A DNA stretch of 64,000 nucleotides from Hippopus hippopus (Eukaryota > Mollusca > Bivalvia > Cardiida > Cardiidae): NCBI GenBank assembly GCA_946811185.2, contig OX328096.1:68509345-68573344 (forward strand), read 5' to 3'. Below, piece by piece: positions 26,880-38,127 of this stretch (the stretch's first letter is position 1; every line of letters starts with the position of its first letter). The position numbers and the translations under genes are program-made. The notes under the pieces were generated by a model. It was not told where the DNA came from. It saw nothing but the letters and a program-made list of their open reading frames with translations, and ran no database searches.

Positions 26880-27302
26880 CTGTTACCAGACAAAAATATC
26901 TTGCACTTATCCAGGTTAACCCTTTCAAGGCCATAGGCTAAAACGGGGACATCTGCAGACAGCATAGTTCAAGATCAGACTGCACAGAATGTGCAGTCTG
27001 ATCTTGGATCTATACTGTCCGCTTGATAGGTCAGGCCTAGACGATAGAAATCTGTCAAGAGTTTCGGTGGATTAAATTTTCAGCCGTCAGAAAAGGTCAA
27101 GTTTATATATTTGGCGCTGAAAGAGTTAAAAGCATTTGTAGATGAACTATGACTCAAATGATGGGATTTCTCTATGAAAGGGTAAAAATGTGGAAACTGG
27201 AGAAAATGCTCTTTATCCACTATATTTTAATAAGCCTTCGTTCTACAGGACAAAAAAACTTAATTTATTTTGTTTGAATTGAACAGGTAAAGGGTTTAGT
27301 TG
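26880..27302 (-). mobile_element. MITE-A copy split by a MITE-B insertion
   Basis: The left piece ends CTTGCACTTATCCAGG. After MITE-B the copy resumes AAAGCATTTGTAGATGAACT and runs to ACAGGTAAAGGGTTTA. The join would read CAGGTTAAAAGC, with one TTAA. Confidence 0.82.
26916..27129. mobile_element. MITE-B copy, full length, nested in MITE-A
   Basis: TTAACCCTTTCAAGGCCATA to CGCTGAAAGAGTTAA, 214 bp. Palindrome GATCAGACTGCACA/TGTGCAGTCTGATC with a 4-base loop AGAA. TTAA lies on both sides and once in the reconstructed empty site. Confidence 0.9.
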
Positions 27303-27349
27303 TCTTTACCCCTTCATCAACATGATTGATATAAGTAGCAGTAAGTTAA

Positions 27350-27425
27350 AATTAGGTTGGTCAACATCAGACTGTACATTTTGCAACCTGATCTTGAATA
27401 TATTCCTTCTGTAACTTGAATTTAA
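27350..27425. mobile_element. MITE-B fragment
   Basis: ACATCAGACTGTACATTTTG then CAACCTGATCTTGAATATAT. Confidence 0.5.
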
Positions 27426-27632
27426 GCAATGACCACATAGTATTTCAACATGAAGCAGTGAGATTGCATTTCAAGACTGCCAAAAAGCATAAACTTCGTT
27501 TTTGGCAGCATGAAATATTTAAATGCATATAATGCTACAATTATAAGGTTTTCTAAACCATACATATTAAGACTACCCAACATCATGTCCATATAATTTT
27601 CAATTATTCATAAACCTTGATCCATTGATATG

Positions 27633-27856
27633 TAAAGTTTACCAACCAACAACATTTTAGACCTGTCCAAATTGAAAGCATTAGCAGACAAGAAAATAGA
27701 TGTGACTCACAAAATGAAATTTGTTTGTGGAAAGTGAGAAAATATTGTGGGAAAGGGAGAAGATACTGGTTAGGAGAATTTTTCCTTTTTCCACAATGTT
27801 TTCAAGTCTTCTACGTTAGGGTCATTTAAACTCTACATTCTTTGATAAACAATTAA
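27633..27856 (-). mobile_element. MITE-A copy
   Basis: AAAGTTTACCAACCAACAAC to CTTTGATAAACAATTAA; the right arm tip is lost. Shares TTAA with MITE-B. Confidence 0.82.
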
Positions 27857-28077
27857 CCCTTTAAGGCTTAAGGCACCTTTTACAACCATAGTTGTTTTTG
27901 CGGTCAAAGTAGATCAAGATCAGACTGCACAAAATGTGCAGTATGATCTTTGATCTACCCTGTCCGCTTAGCTTAACCACTAAAGACAAAAACAATCATC
28001 ACTTAGCAATTATTTGGATGTTATTTATAGACTGACTATGTCTCTTGGGTTTATTTCTAAGGATTAAAATGCATCTG
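27853..28077. mobile_element. MITE-B copy, full length
   Basis: TTAACCCTTTAAGGCTTAAG to TTTCTAAGGATTAA; palindrome GATCAGACTGCACAAAATGTGCAGTATGATC with one mismatch. Confidence 0.85.
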
Positions 28078-28374
28078 GTAATACTTTCCTTCATGTAATC
28101 AACCTTCTTACACCTCTTAATTTTCAAATATTAAGACATTGGGAAAAAGGGCATGCAATGCATTTGCCACATATTCACATGGTTGTCTGTTTGTTAAAGT
28201 TTAAATATTGCATATTTTTATTAAATTTTCTTAATTCCAGTTAGTTTTCTTACCCATACTGCAGTAGCCTTCAAAGTAAGTTGAATGTTTGCAAAATGTT
28301 TAAGCAGTTTGTTATAAGCAGTTTGTTACATTGTCAAATATATTGCAACAGACAGTGCATCTATCCATGCTTTC

Positions 28375-28375
<1 letters not shown>

Positions 28376-28432
<57 letters not shown>
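28376..28432. repeat. (TG)n(AG)n microsatellite
   Basis: About 16 TG then 12 AG units. Confidence 0.95.
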
Positions 28433-28438
<6 letters not shown>

Positions 28439-28525
28439 AAACCTACCAACGGGGAACTTTGTAAGAATACACACCAACCAACCGGGGACCACCTACCAAA
28501 CGGGGACGTCCCCGTTTGGTTTTTA
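28433..28525. repeat. CGGGGAC motif cluster
   Basis: ACCAACGGGGAAC, AACCAACCGGGGACC, CTACCAAACGGGGAC and the reversed GTCCCCGTTTGG in 90 bases. The same motif builds the 22-bp array at 34776. Confidence 0.65.
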
Positions 28526-29150
28526 GTTCAAATTTGCATTCCAGACCCTCTTATTATCAACATGTCAAATTAAATTAGTAATCTGACGCGTTCCCCGATT
28601 GGACTGTTAGCAGCACACACACATTATACACATATTCTGATATGATGCGAGTTTGTGTGTATCTGTTGGAATGCAGGTCCCTGGTTGTGCTGCAAAAAAT
28701 TCATACACTTTGTCAATGCAGGTCCCCGTTTGTGCTGTAAAAAAATCATACACTTTGCCGCCATTTCCAGTGGGCTAATGAACAAAAGGTAGTGCAGATA
28801 AGCAAAATGAAGACAGCTTAGGTCTTTCGTAGTTTTAAATGAATCATTTTTGTAATTTCATAGTGAAACAACGTCATGTTGAAAAATAGAATGATTTCTA
28901 TCTAATGACTTCGGTCAAAGTTATGCGAAAAACAGTGATCACCTAAACAAAGAAATTAAAGAAAATATGATTACAAGATAGTTCTAAGCTATGTAGCCTA
29001 TAGACCCTTTTCTGAAAATAAATTCTTAACACACTTTTTCTTGCAAATAGTGCATCGGCTGCTTCTCCACATAAACAAAACATCGAAGAACAGTGATACA
29101 TCAGATGAATTTCGAGATACATTATTTCGACATTTCCTGCTAAGTCTGAT
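28526..29150. other. Stretch with two short related blocks only
   Basis: AATGCAGGTCCCYGKTTGTGCTG with AAAAATCATACACTTTG occurs twice (28672, 28717). Otherwise nothing recognised. Confidence 0.4.
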
Positions 29151-29164
29151 TCAAAAACCTTTTG

Positions 29165-29240
29165 CGGATAGTGTAGATCAAGATCAGGTTGCACTGTAGG
29201 TGCAGTCTGATCATGTATCTACACTGTCCGATAAGGAGAT
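29165..29240. mobile_element. MITE-B palindrome
   Basis: GTGTAGATCAAGATCAGGTT and GTGCAGTCTGATCATGTATC. Confidence 0.65.
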
Positions 29241-29800
29241 AATTTTTTCCAGATAATAACTTTGAAACAGCAACATTTTGGTTTTTACCATCAGTTTGAG
29301 GATTTCTTTTGACTTATTTAGCAAGTTAAGAAATACCAGTTATTTGGATATATGAAAAAAGAATATTGCCAAAGAAATCTGCATCTGATTTTTGCCATCT
29401 TGCAGGAAAATAGGGACATTAACATTGAAAAACGTTTATTCATTCATTTAGAAAAAGACCTAACGAAGATAGAGATTATCAATCATGGAAAAAATTAGTA
29501 TGTTACCATATTAGTCCAGCTATGATTGGAAAGAAGTTGCGGCTGCTAGGTATGATGTGTCTGGTAATATGCTTAGGCTGTACATTATGATTAATAAGTA
29601 AAATTGTAACGCATAAAAGAAATAAATTATTTTTTGGGAGAAAATGAGTTATCACCTTTCATACTTTTTTGCTTTGGTGTGAATAAGTAGCCGCGGGGTA
29701 TCGATAAACGGTAGCAACCATGGTAAATTGGTGTAATAAATGGGCGCCCAAAAGAGCACTCACAGGCCCACAGAACATACATCAGAACATTTTTACGGAT
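29241..29800. other. Stretch without recognised content
   Basis: AT-rich DNA, no repeat or exon identified. Confidence 0.4.
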
Positions 29801-30075
29801 CACAATTACTTTTTATACATTGGCGACAAATATTAAGAAGCAAGTCAACAGCTACGGCCAAGAAGTATGCAATCTCCTGCTGTCTACTGCATCAACCCCC
29901 CCCCCTCAAACACACACGCACACACACACAAACATTTATTTTATACACTAGCAACAAATATTAAGAAGCAAATCAATAGCCAGCTTATATAGCTACGCCC
30001 AAGAAGTATACAATCTCCTGTCGGCTGCTTCAGCCCCCCCCCCCCCCCATAAACTCGCGCACACACAAAAATTTA
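29801..30075. repeat. Tandem duplication of 128 bp with poly-C tracts
   Basis: ACAAATATTAAGAAGCAARTC, CAAGAAGTATRCAATCTCCT and a C run (9 and 16 C) then CACACAC occur in both units, 128 bp apart (29832, 29960). Confidence 0.8.
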
Positions 30076-32404
30076 AATGAAAGCACTTGCCAACACGAAG
30101 CTCCATGGTCGCGGTAAGAAGGATCGCAAAAGGTGATTTGACCACATAGGCATATCGTAAGAAACTGTCTTCGTGACAAGGTCACAACATAGAAAACACA
30201 CCTATATCATGCAAAAAAAAAACATGTACTTGAAATACAGAATTTACTTGAAGAGGTTAGAGTATCTGACGGACTCGTAACACGTTTTGAGAAGTCTTTT
30301 GATTTATCAACAGAAATTTCAATTTATAATAATGCTGTTTAGATACTAGCACCACTAATACATATTAGACGCTAACTCTAGTACTGGAGGTATGAATGGC
30401 ATAACAAAAATATGTCCAAATATATTTAATCAAGGCTAAAGAGAATTACAATAAAGACCTCAAATCTAGAACGGAAGCTCTTTCCACACTATTTTGACTT
30501 CAACTGGTCAGGTGAAATTCTATCTACTGCATTGCGCACACTTCAAAAAATACATTCAAAGCAGGATCTACTCCAACACACCAAAGATGCGAGATCGATG
30601 TCTGATTATTTTCCGAAAGAAGCATAATTATGCATCATGTCGACCAAGCACTATTCGTTGCATCTGTCTATTGTTTTTGTACAGACCATAATTTTTCGAC
30701 AGACGCAGGGCTGGAGAGATTTCAAAGATGAAAATTGATGATTATAAAAGAAGAAAAAACACTGAAGAGGCGAAACTTAAAAACGTTATCTGAAAATCTT
30801 TGTATAGAATAGAAATACTTGCGAAATATAGGCAAACAGCCCCGTCATATCTACACCGAAACCGAATACTGACATTGAAATGCAAGTTATGAAAAGACAA
30901 ACTCCCAGCTCAAAGTAACCATAAATAGTTTTAGAGGAATATACTGTATTAGGTAGTGTTCTTTATCTTTTTTTTTTCTTTGTCCATTATTTTCAACAAT
31001 TAATGTGTGTAGGTTTGCCGAAAAGATAAGCTTTGCTAGTATGAGCGGTACCTTCTCCTCTCTTGTTAAATTTCTTTTCTTGAACATATATAAATCTTGA
31101 AATCGGTAAGTTAAAACAGATCGGGTTAAGTAAAGAATATCTGAATCAAATAGCTGTTGCTTGACCATGTAGCTGTACATGATAAAGTTTAATTTTGATT
31201 AATGTGAAGATCAAAACATATTTTTTTTTATTTTTCGGGAGTTTTGTTGATATTGAAAGAAATCAATTAAACAAACGACTCCTTTTTGGCAATCAATTTC
31301 GTTGTGATAAGTTGCGTGTTACGAAAAATTTTGAAGTATTTGATTCCAAAAAGTATGACATTGTTTTTCCATCATAATGAAACAATGTAACTCGCATGTG
31401 CTTTGTTTAGTTTGCAAATAAAATCAGGTACGTACATTTTGATATTTGGCATTGAAATTCAGGCATAGTTTGGTATCCGCTTTTGTCCTTATTAATACAC
31501 TCGTGTATGTTTGAAATAAGGCTTTCAACAAAATTTATTTTTCTTGTTTTATCTTTCATAGGTACATGTAGTTATACTCACCTTAGAAAAATCAAACTGT
31601 TTCACGTATAATCATTTTTTCCCTATGCAAACACATGATTTATCCACGTTTGGTAAAAATGTACCCTCCCTATATACCTTGATTATGTATATCAAACAGA
31701 TATTGATATACACAGAGTCCTTTTTTGGCAAAATCACTTTTACCATTCTCTTACTCTAGAAAGCAATGTTGTTCAAACTGCTACTTTAGGATTTATTCTA
31801 TACTTCACAAATGACTAAATACCAAAATCTTCGTCCAAATAGCATTAGATGGTCGGAAATGCAGGCACTGATGTGTAAATTGCAAGATTTGGTGGATTGT
31901 CTGCATCCCGTGTGATTTGACGATGCATTTCAAATGTTTGCAAAGTTATCGCATATTAATTTATTGTTGAAAGAAATCAATAATTCATGCATCGGCTCGA
32001 GTCCAGGAAATTATAAGCTTTGAAATATATCAAAAGTCTCCATGCGCTTAACTGTATGACACTGCTTCCGTATTACACAACTATGATACACAAGAAGGTA
32101 CTTAACAAATGAGATCCGGTACTAGTCATTATTCTGATATTCGGCAATTTAAATTTCTGATAGACATTCTTTGAGTACTGTATTTTTATTGTTATGAACA
32201 TTAACATGCACGTGTGTAAAAATATAAAGATTTCAACATACACATATACTTCTCGTTTAGTTTTAAAAATCATAACATCAGAAACCACTTTTAGTGACAT
32301 GTAAACAGATTTCTCATTGAACATACTCATCATCTTCCTCTGCCAAGAAACTTTCGGCCCCAACCTAGTTCTGGGGATATATATTAATATGAATTATTAT
32401 GACC
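30076..32404. other. Long stretch without recognised genes or repeats
   Basis: No MITE-A or MITE-B copy and no exon in 2.3 kb. ORFs here (30494-30691, 31180-30887, 31195-31377, 32363-32073) have no recognised motif and no splice context. Confidence 0.4.
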
Positions 32405-32468
32405 TGTCACCGTGATAAGATGGAAATAATATTGAGGGCGGCATAAAACACCAATCAATCAATTAATC
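32405..32468 (+). mobile_element. SINE tail
   Basis: GGCGGCATAAAACACCAATC followed by (AATC) repeats, a common mollusc SINE 3' end; no head seen. Confidence 0.5.
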
Positions 32469-32819
32469 GTATTCCTTGTTCTGTATACACTAAGTTCATT
32501 TAAAATATGCAACACCAGGGTTCTCCCTAGGTCCAGAATCCCAAGAGTCATTGACTCTTGGGCCCAAATTTTCAAGAGTCAAAATGGAATTTCCAAGAGT
32601 CTAATAGAAATGTCCAAGGGTCACATTTATCACGGAGAGATAAGGGTGAAATAATGAAAACTTTCCATTTATATTCTTTGTTTATGGATAGGAATTAGAT
32701 AAAAAAATACCATATCTTATGTAGAGACTTGTTGGAATGAAGTGGACAGAAGAATTTTAAATTGCAGCCCTAGCATGTAATTCATCTTGATGAATAAATG
32801 GACACAAACAACTTTTGAA

Positions 32820-32956
32820 CTGTTTACCAAACAACAAAAACTTTTGACTAGATCATAATTATTTTAGACATTTACAGATGACAATTCAAATGTGGCTGGA
32901 CCGACTTGATTTGTCTTTCTTACCCCAGAACATTGTGGAAAAGGGAGAAAATAAAG
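32820..32956 (-). mobile_element. MITE-A fragment, left half
   Basis: CTGTTTACCAAACAACAAAA through AACATTGTGGAAAAGGGAGA. The only MITE-A trace between 28.1 and 37.2 kb. Confidence 0.7.
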
Positions 32957-33204
32957 TTCACATCCATTAAAGTGTTATTTCTTAAGATTTAAGTCTTCTT
33001 TTCTTGTCCAATTACTTTTTCTTTCACACTTGTTCCGGTCCCCCCCGCCCCATTTAATCTATAGGTTGTAGTTTATTTTCATCTTAAAAAGTTTTTCCCA
33101 ATTTTTAAACAGAGATTTTAGCTTTCACTTATTGTTTCATAAAGAAATAAGTATAAATTCACTGTTTAAATTTGTCACCAAAGATGAAAAGATAGTTTGA
33201 AGTG

Positions 33205-33290
33205 CCTCTGATCGGACGATGTCAAAATGATTTCTGTTTTGTCATGGGTTTTCACGTTTTTTTCCAGCGATCTTTTTTTCAAATCAGTTA
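33205..33290. repeat. Repeat R2, diverged copy
   Basis: CCTCTGATCGGACGATGTCA and TCATGGGTTTTCACGTTTTT match the copies at 5463 and 6235. Confidence 0.45.
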
Positions 33291-33789
33291 ATATTTTTAC
33301 AAGTATTATTGCATTATTTAACATAAATTTGTTAATTAGGGTAGCAGTTAACTTGAAAACCTGTCATTTTACACTAGATAATTGGACTAACACCTTTATC
33401 ATGTTTTCAAAAATGACTCGCCACTCGCTAGCTTGATTACGTGTGATAAACAGCGCTGCGTGCGTCTGTGCACAGTTGACACTGATCGTGTTTATTATAG
33501 GCTACATTCCTGCCGGATGCATGCGACATAATTTATGTGACCCTTTGGATGGTAATCTCATGCGTCAGATTGACGCTTAGGCAGGTATTTTTGAGCGTGA
33601 AAAACGGGTCATTTCGGATTTCCATGCGTCAAAACCCGGAGTCCCGAGTCAAAGGAGAACCCTGAACACTACTTGAAATAATGCGAAAGATAACCTTTGC
33701 TAGGATTGACTATTAGTTAATCTTTTCGTGTCAACTTGATAGTGTTCGAAAAATTTGTCAGAAAAAAATTAAATCGTCAAAACTTATAA

Positions 33790-34008
33790 TGTCGGACCAA
33801 GACTCGTATTCACCCAACTTTTCTTAATAGCATCCTCGGTCTGATTTAAAGATTTTTCTAAATTTAAATTTTACACGCTTTCTGATTGGCTGAAGCAAAT
33901 GTTTCAGTCAATGAGAAGTTGCCTTTCTTTCTAAGAATGCTTTCTGGTTTGCTGAACTAGAATTAGATCAAGAAATTCTATTTAGAATGGTCGGTGAAAA
34001 CGGACCTG
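33790..34008. mobile_element. Palindromic element H2, diverged
   Basis: GTCGGACCAAGACTCGTATTC and GGTCGGTGAAAACGGACC ends, centre TTCTGATTGGCTGAAGCAAA and TTTCAGTCAATGAGAAG. Confidence 0.65.
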
Positions 34009-34775
34009 GAAGTTCTCTCGTGCAGATACCATTTATACCGTGTATGGCCAACACATACATTTATTACTGTGTTTCATTTCTTTCGCCTTGAAAAGATTTA
34101 TAAAACTAAGCAATGCTTAGGTTATATTGCCACTGTCCTATAGAATGGTTCTACGTAGTTCAGTTAAGTAATGTGGAGAAGGGGGACTTTATTCTGCTGT
34201 ACACACTTTTTTTTCCCCTACTCATACATGTACCTGTCATGCCCAATTAGTGTTATATTTAGGAGATAAAGCCTGCAAACCAAACCACTGATACTTTGCT
34301 AATTGAGAAAGTTTACGATCGGCGGACTTATCATTGAACATTGCAACGATCTAGTAAGACTTAAATGGCGGACATGTAAATAACACATTTTCATTTTCTC
34401 AGTAAAACAAGAAGAACAGAAATACAAGCACCGATGGTTTAAATCCGTAAGTAATTAATAGATCAAGTTTGAAAAAGTTTGACATTGTGATTTTACTTGA
34501 CAGTAGTATCCCGATAGATCTACGTCGTAATTTTACCGAAAGTTCTGAAATCAATTAGGTTTGTGTCACTGTTGGTCTGGTCAACATGTATAATTGCGTG
34601 TTTGTAGTAAAGATCTTTTTTGCAAGTGATTCTAACAGTTATTCCTCGGTTTGCTTTTGGAAGGTAGATCTATATCTAGGAATCTCCCTTTGAAAATCAA
34701 ATATCATATAAACCTTTTCACTCAGTGCTATGCTTCCCGTTTAGTATACTCGATTTCCCATTCTCTGTACACAAT
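34009..34775. other. Stretch without recognised content
   Basis: Single-copy-looking AT-rich DNA. Confidence 0.4.
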
Positions 34776-34900
34776 GTCCCCGTTTGGTATACACAAAGTC
34801 CCCGTTTGGTATACACAAAGTCCTCGTTTGGTTTACACAATGTCCCCGGTTGGTGTACACAAAGTCCCCGGTTGGTATACACAAAAGTCCCCATTTTGCA
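34776..34900. repeat. 22-bp minisatellite (GTCCCCGTTTGGTATACACAAA type)
   Basis: Units start at 34776, 34798, 34820, 34842, 34864 and 34887. They differ at only a few sites, the last being degraded. Related single motifs lie at 35022 and 35050. Confidence 0.92.
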
Positions 34901-35049
34901 TGTAAAAATTCACACGAAAAAATCTTTGATTTAGGATGTTCTTTACTACTAGAAACAAAATAGACTGTCCTGAAACCGTCAAATTCTTAATCTGAGTTGC
35001 TAACGATTATTGGAAATACAGGTCCCCGACTGGTAGGTTCCTAGCTTAC

Positions 35050-35074
35050 GTCCCCGTTTGGGGGGGGTTTACAA

Positions 35075-35110
<36 letters not shown>
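35050..35110. repeat. GTCCCCGTTTGG motif, G run and (TG)n microsatellite
   Basis: CCCCGTTTGGGGGGGGTTTACAAG then about 14 TG units. The order mirrors the cluster at 28433 except for the direction of the TG tract. Confidence 0.75.
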
Positions 35111-35113
<3 letters not shown>

Positions 35114-35431
35114 ATATTTTATGTTCTTTACAAAGTGTACATGCCACTGGTTGCTTTCCCACACAAATATGATATGGGGTGTAAAAAAGAAAGTTGATCA
35201 ATAATCAATTGACTATACAAAAAAGGTGAATTTCTAAGAACCAGTAGAATGACATCCTAAAATAACCATTCATGCTATTTCAAAGATTTCTGAGACTAAC
35301 CTCGAAAGCCGTTTTAAATGCTAACATTAATGTTAGGCTTGCTTTAGGGATTTTCAGCAAAATTCTGTGGGCGATATCAAATCACAGGGCGCTGACATAT
35401 TGAATGTAGAATTGTGGGTATGACGTCAAAA

Positions 35432-35439
35432 ACTAGGTC
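35432..35439. promoter_or_regulatory. CRE-like TGACGTCA upstream of MDENTPSVTT exon
   Basis: The exact palindrome lies within the non-repetitive stretch before the possible first exon. Position is good to a base or two. Confidence 0.3.
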
Positions 35440-35467
35440 GGAGTTAGGGAGTTAAAATCGGTCAACG

Positions 35468-35498
35468 ATGGATGAAAACACGCCAAGTGTAACAACCG
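35468..35498 (+). CDS. Possible first coding exon (MDENTPSVTT) with promoter-like upstream
   Basis: An ATG in good context (A at -3, G at +4) starts MDENTPSVTT and runs into the donor CCG|GTATGTG in phase 1. A CRE-like TGACGTCA lies about 38 bases upstream. The region lacks MITE-A copies. This is a candidate start for the plus-strand gene whose possible end is at 43065; the link is inference. Confidence 0.25.
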
Positions 35499-37052
35499 GT
35501 ATGTGTCTTAATTTGTAACAATGAAAATAAATATAAATTCGTGTTTATTTTAACAAATACTGTCATTTTTTCAAAGTCTAGACATTAATGTAATAATTCT
35601 AAACTTTCCAATACGGAAACCCCGGTAAATTTGCATCAACATGCCTACGGTCTTTCCTTGTTTTGCTTTGTTCCAAAAATAGGTCGTCTGTTCGGCTGTT
35701 TCTATAACGAGCGCTGCGGGTATGATGCACGTCTGAAATATCTTTTTTTTTATGGCCGGTAAGTTATTTATGAACATGGACGAATTTTTCGGATATTTTC
35801 AGTATTAATTCTTGTTTAAAGAAGTGATATACAAATGTATCAGTTTTTATAGAGAAAAGTGCGAGTGAAAGTTGATATTCCGTACATGTGAGTAATGACA
35901 TGTTTTGTCTGGGGTCAAAGTCAGTGAAATAGGTCAACTTTGAGTCAGTCTGTATCAGACTGCCCTAGGAATAGCTGTCGTCTGACTGGAGTGAATAGAT
36001 TACTTACTGTGGATAAATAAGTTTATTATAAAGATAATCGGATTGAAAGTATATTAATGGGTGAGTTTGTGACTTTTGCATTCTGTCTAACTGAAAGTGG
36101 ATAATTTTATTTAACAAAAGAGAAGTTAATCTGTATCAAAGTGCTCTTTTTTTCTCAAAGATGGATCTACCTATTTGTCATAAACTCACTTTAAAGAAGA
36201 TTATCATGTACATCAAAAAAGTTTTTACTAGATCTACACAACTCTTTCTGTATGTAGATAAACAACGGTATACATCTAACTAGATCTAGTTTTGGTGTAG
36301 ATTTAGATCTAGCAAATGATTTAAAAAAACAAAAATGCCGTAAAGTACAGGTCTACTGGACAGAAATGTTGAAAGAATTAACTCTTTGTTCAAACATTTG
36401 ATATTTTGGTAGATCTAACAGTCTGAACCATTTTTTTGTAAATGCTTTTTTTTTTCAAACAAATTAGACAAAATGCGCATGCGCGCTGTATGCATCACAC
36501 ATTTTCTGCATGCATATTCTGTGAATATTTCACTTGATTGTTTCTAAGGGCTTATTGTAAGATGTACAAATTCAAGCACAAATCGAGCAAATTGACAAGA
36601 GAGTGTAAGTTGTATCAACACTAGTATTACTTATCAAATCATTGTTTAAATTACATTGATTTTGTCTTTTTTTCCCTAGTTTTTAGATTAGATCTACTTT
36701 CTCTTTATGCTTTACGTCTCAAGTTGTTTGTTTCGGTATCACATCACTTCTTTTTCGTGTACAGATACTTACCTATTAAGCCGCCAGCTTTCAACGACTA
36801 TGACATGGATTACATTAAATAAGATCAAAACCTCACACAGTAAATTTTTTTTAATAATTTCAATTCATGTAATTTCGCTACCACATTTCTTGCAGTTCAG
36901 ATAAAGAAAAGAAATACATTTTGTGGTTACTAAGGGGCGCTTTTTGGCCTGACCTCAGGGCAAGTCACTCATGAACACTATCAGATGACTTGATTCATAT
37001 AAGGTACATGTATGTCCTTATGAGAGAAACTGAATTACTCTTGTTAACGGCA

Positions 37053-37265
37053 TTAACCCTTAGAATACCAAATAAACTTAGCAAATATTTTTATTTTAGA
37101 AATAAGACCTTACTAAGAGAGATTTCAAGGCTGGTATTGTTGAGAATGTCTCAGCAAAGCAGGCAATGTAGATCAAAGATCAGACTGCACATTCTGTGCA
37201 GCCTGATCTTGATCTACACTGGCTGCAAAAGCAACTATAGTTGTGCAAGACAATTTAAGGTTTAA
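37053..37265. mobile_element. MITE-B copy, full length
   Basis: TTAACCCTTAGAATACCAAA to AATTTAAGGTTTAA; palindrome GATCAGACTGCACATTCTGTGCAGCCTGATC. Shares TTAA with the next MITE-A. Confidence 0.82.
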
Positions 37266-37476
37266 CACTTTCAGACAACAAATTTTTGTACTTGTTCATA
37301 GCGAAACTTTTGCAGGTGTCAAAAGTGGCTACAAAAGTGAGAATTGTCTGTGACAGGAATTAAAGCATTGAAGAAAATGTCAGTTATCCAGCATTTTCTT
37401 TTTTCCTTTTGCCACAAGGTTTTTAAAAGTCTTCTTCCACAAGGTGAAATGTCCATAGGATTCTTTGGTTAAGTGT
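37262..37476 (-). mobile_element. MITE-A copy, diverged
   Basis: TTAACACTTTCAGACAACAA to CTTTGGTTAAGTGTTTA; left arm shortened. Confidence 0.75.
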
Positions 37477-37524
37477 TTACCATTATAATTAATTCAGACA
37501 TTTAGCACTTTGGAGTTAGAAACT

Positions 37525-37627
37525 ACTAAGTACTTAATAACTTAAAATAGTCACATGTTAACCCTTTACCACACTACTAAGTACTTAATAACGTAGAATT
37601 GTCACATGTTAACCCTTTACCACACAA
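37525..37627. repeat. 51-bp tandem duplication containing a MITE-A terminus
   Basis: CTACTAAGTACTTAATAACK through CATGTTAACCCTTTACCACA occurs twice in a row. The second copy runs on into the full MITE-A at 37609. Confidence 0.88.
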
Positions 37628-37835
37628 TCCCAAGTTTTAACGACTCTGAGAAATAAGACTTATGAAAACTGTGGGAAAAGAAGAAAATGCTGGTAACCAG
37701 CATTTTCTCCTTTTCCCACAATGTTTTCTAACCTTTCAAGAACACACTGAATCATTTGGAGCACATATAAATTGTCGGCTGCAAATACTTTCAGTTTGGA
37801 CTTGCCTAAAATTTTGTGGTATGGTAAAGAGTTAA
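37609..37835 (+). mobile_element. MITE-A copy, full length
   Basis: TTAACCCTTTACCACACAAT to ATGGTAAAGAGTTAA, 227 bp; hairpin at 37660-37727 missing a few outer bases. Confidence 0.93.
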
Positions 37836-37911
37836 GAGACTGATGTTAGTTAATATCCAGCTAATATTGTGGAATCAGGAAGTAACATTTGGATTTAGTA
37901 TGCCCCTTTAA

Positions 37912-38100
37912 ACCAGTCGAATGGCTCAAGTGATAGAGTGTAGGACTTGTTAACATCAAATCTCTGGCCACTTGAGGTTGTGGGTTCAATCCCAATGGCT
38001 GGTCATCTAAAATTACTAATAAATTTTCCAATGAGACATAAAACAGAGGTTCAGTCTGATGGTGCTAAAGAACCAGGCATAACTTAGGATGGGTTTCATC
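37912..38100 (+). mobile_element. tRNA-related SINE head
   Basis: Box A-like TGGCTCAAGTGATAGAG and box B-like GGTTGTGGGTTCAATCCC spaced as in a tRNA; no proper cloverleaf and a non-tRNA body follows. Confidence 0.65.
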
Positions 38101-38127
38101 CCACATCCTGCACTATCCTCCACAACC

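Larger units (their letters stand above)
32516..33664 (+). mobile_element. hAT-like non-autonomous element, 1.15 kb, 5-bp duplication
   Basis: Ends CAGGGTTCTCCCT and AAGGAGAACCCTG (12 of 13 paired), flanked by AACAC on both sides. Subterminal palindrome CCAAGAGTCATTGACTCTTGG. It contains a MITE-A half copy (32820) and a diverged R2 repeat (33205). CAG-type ends suit hAT, but the 5-bp duplication is shorter than usual. Confidence 0.7.
35120..36930. other. Stretch without repeats, holds possible first exon
   Basis: No mobile element identified. The candidate exon at 35468 and its CRE-like site lie here. TAGATCTA motifs recur at 36225-36310 and 36680 without a clear period. Confidence 0.35.

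Noticed and set aside
28943..29194. Minus-strand frame of 83 residues
   Set aside because: Overlaps a MITE-B palindrome; no motif.
34651..34934. Repeat protein with VPVWYTQSPRLVYT
   Set aside because: Produced by the 22-bp minisatellite; period is not a multiple of three and two frames look equally open.
36769..36840. Exon reading YLPIKPPAFNDYDMDYIK after a good acceptor
   Set aside because: It hits TAA at once, no matching upstream phase, and it does not join the other candidate exons.
37925..37998. tRNA gene
   Set aside because: Box A and box B are present but the cloverleaf is not, and a SINE body follows.
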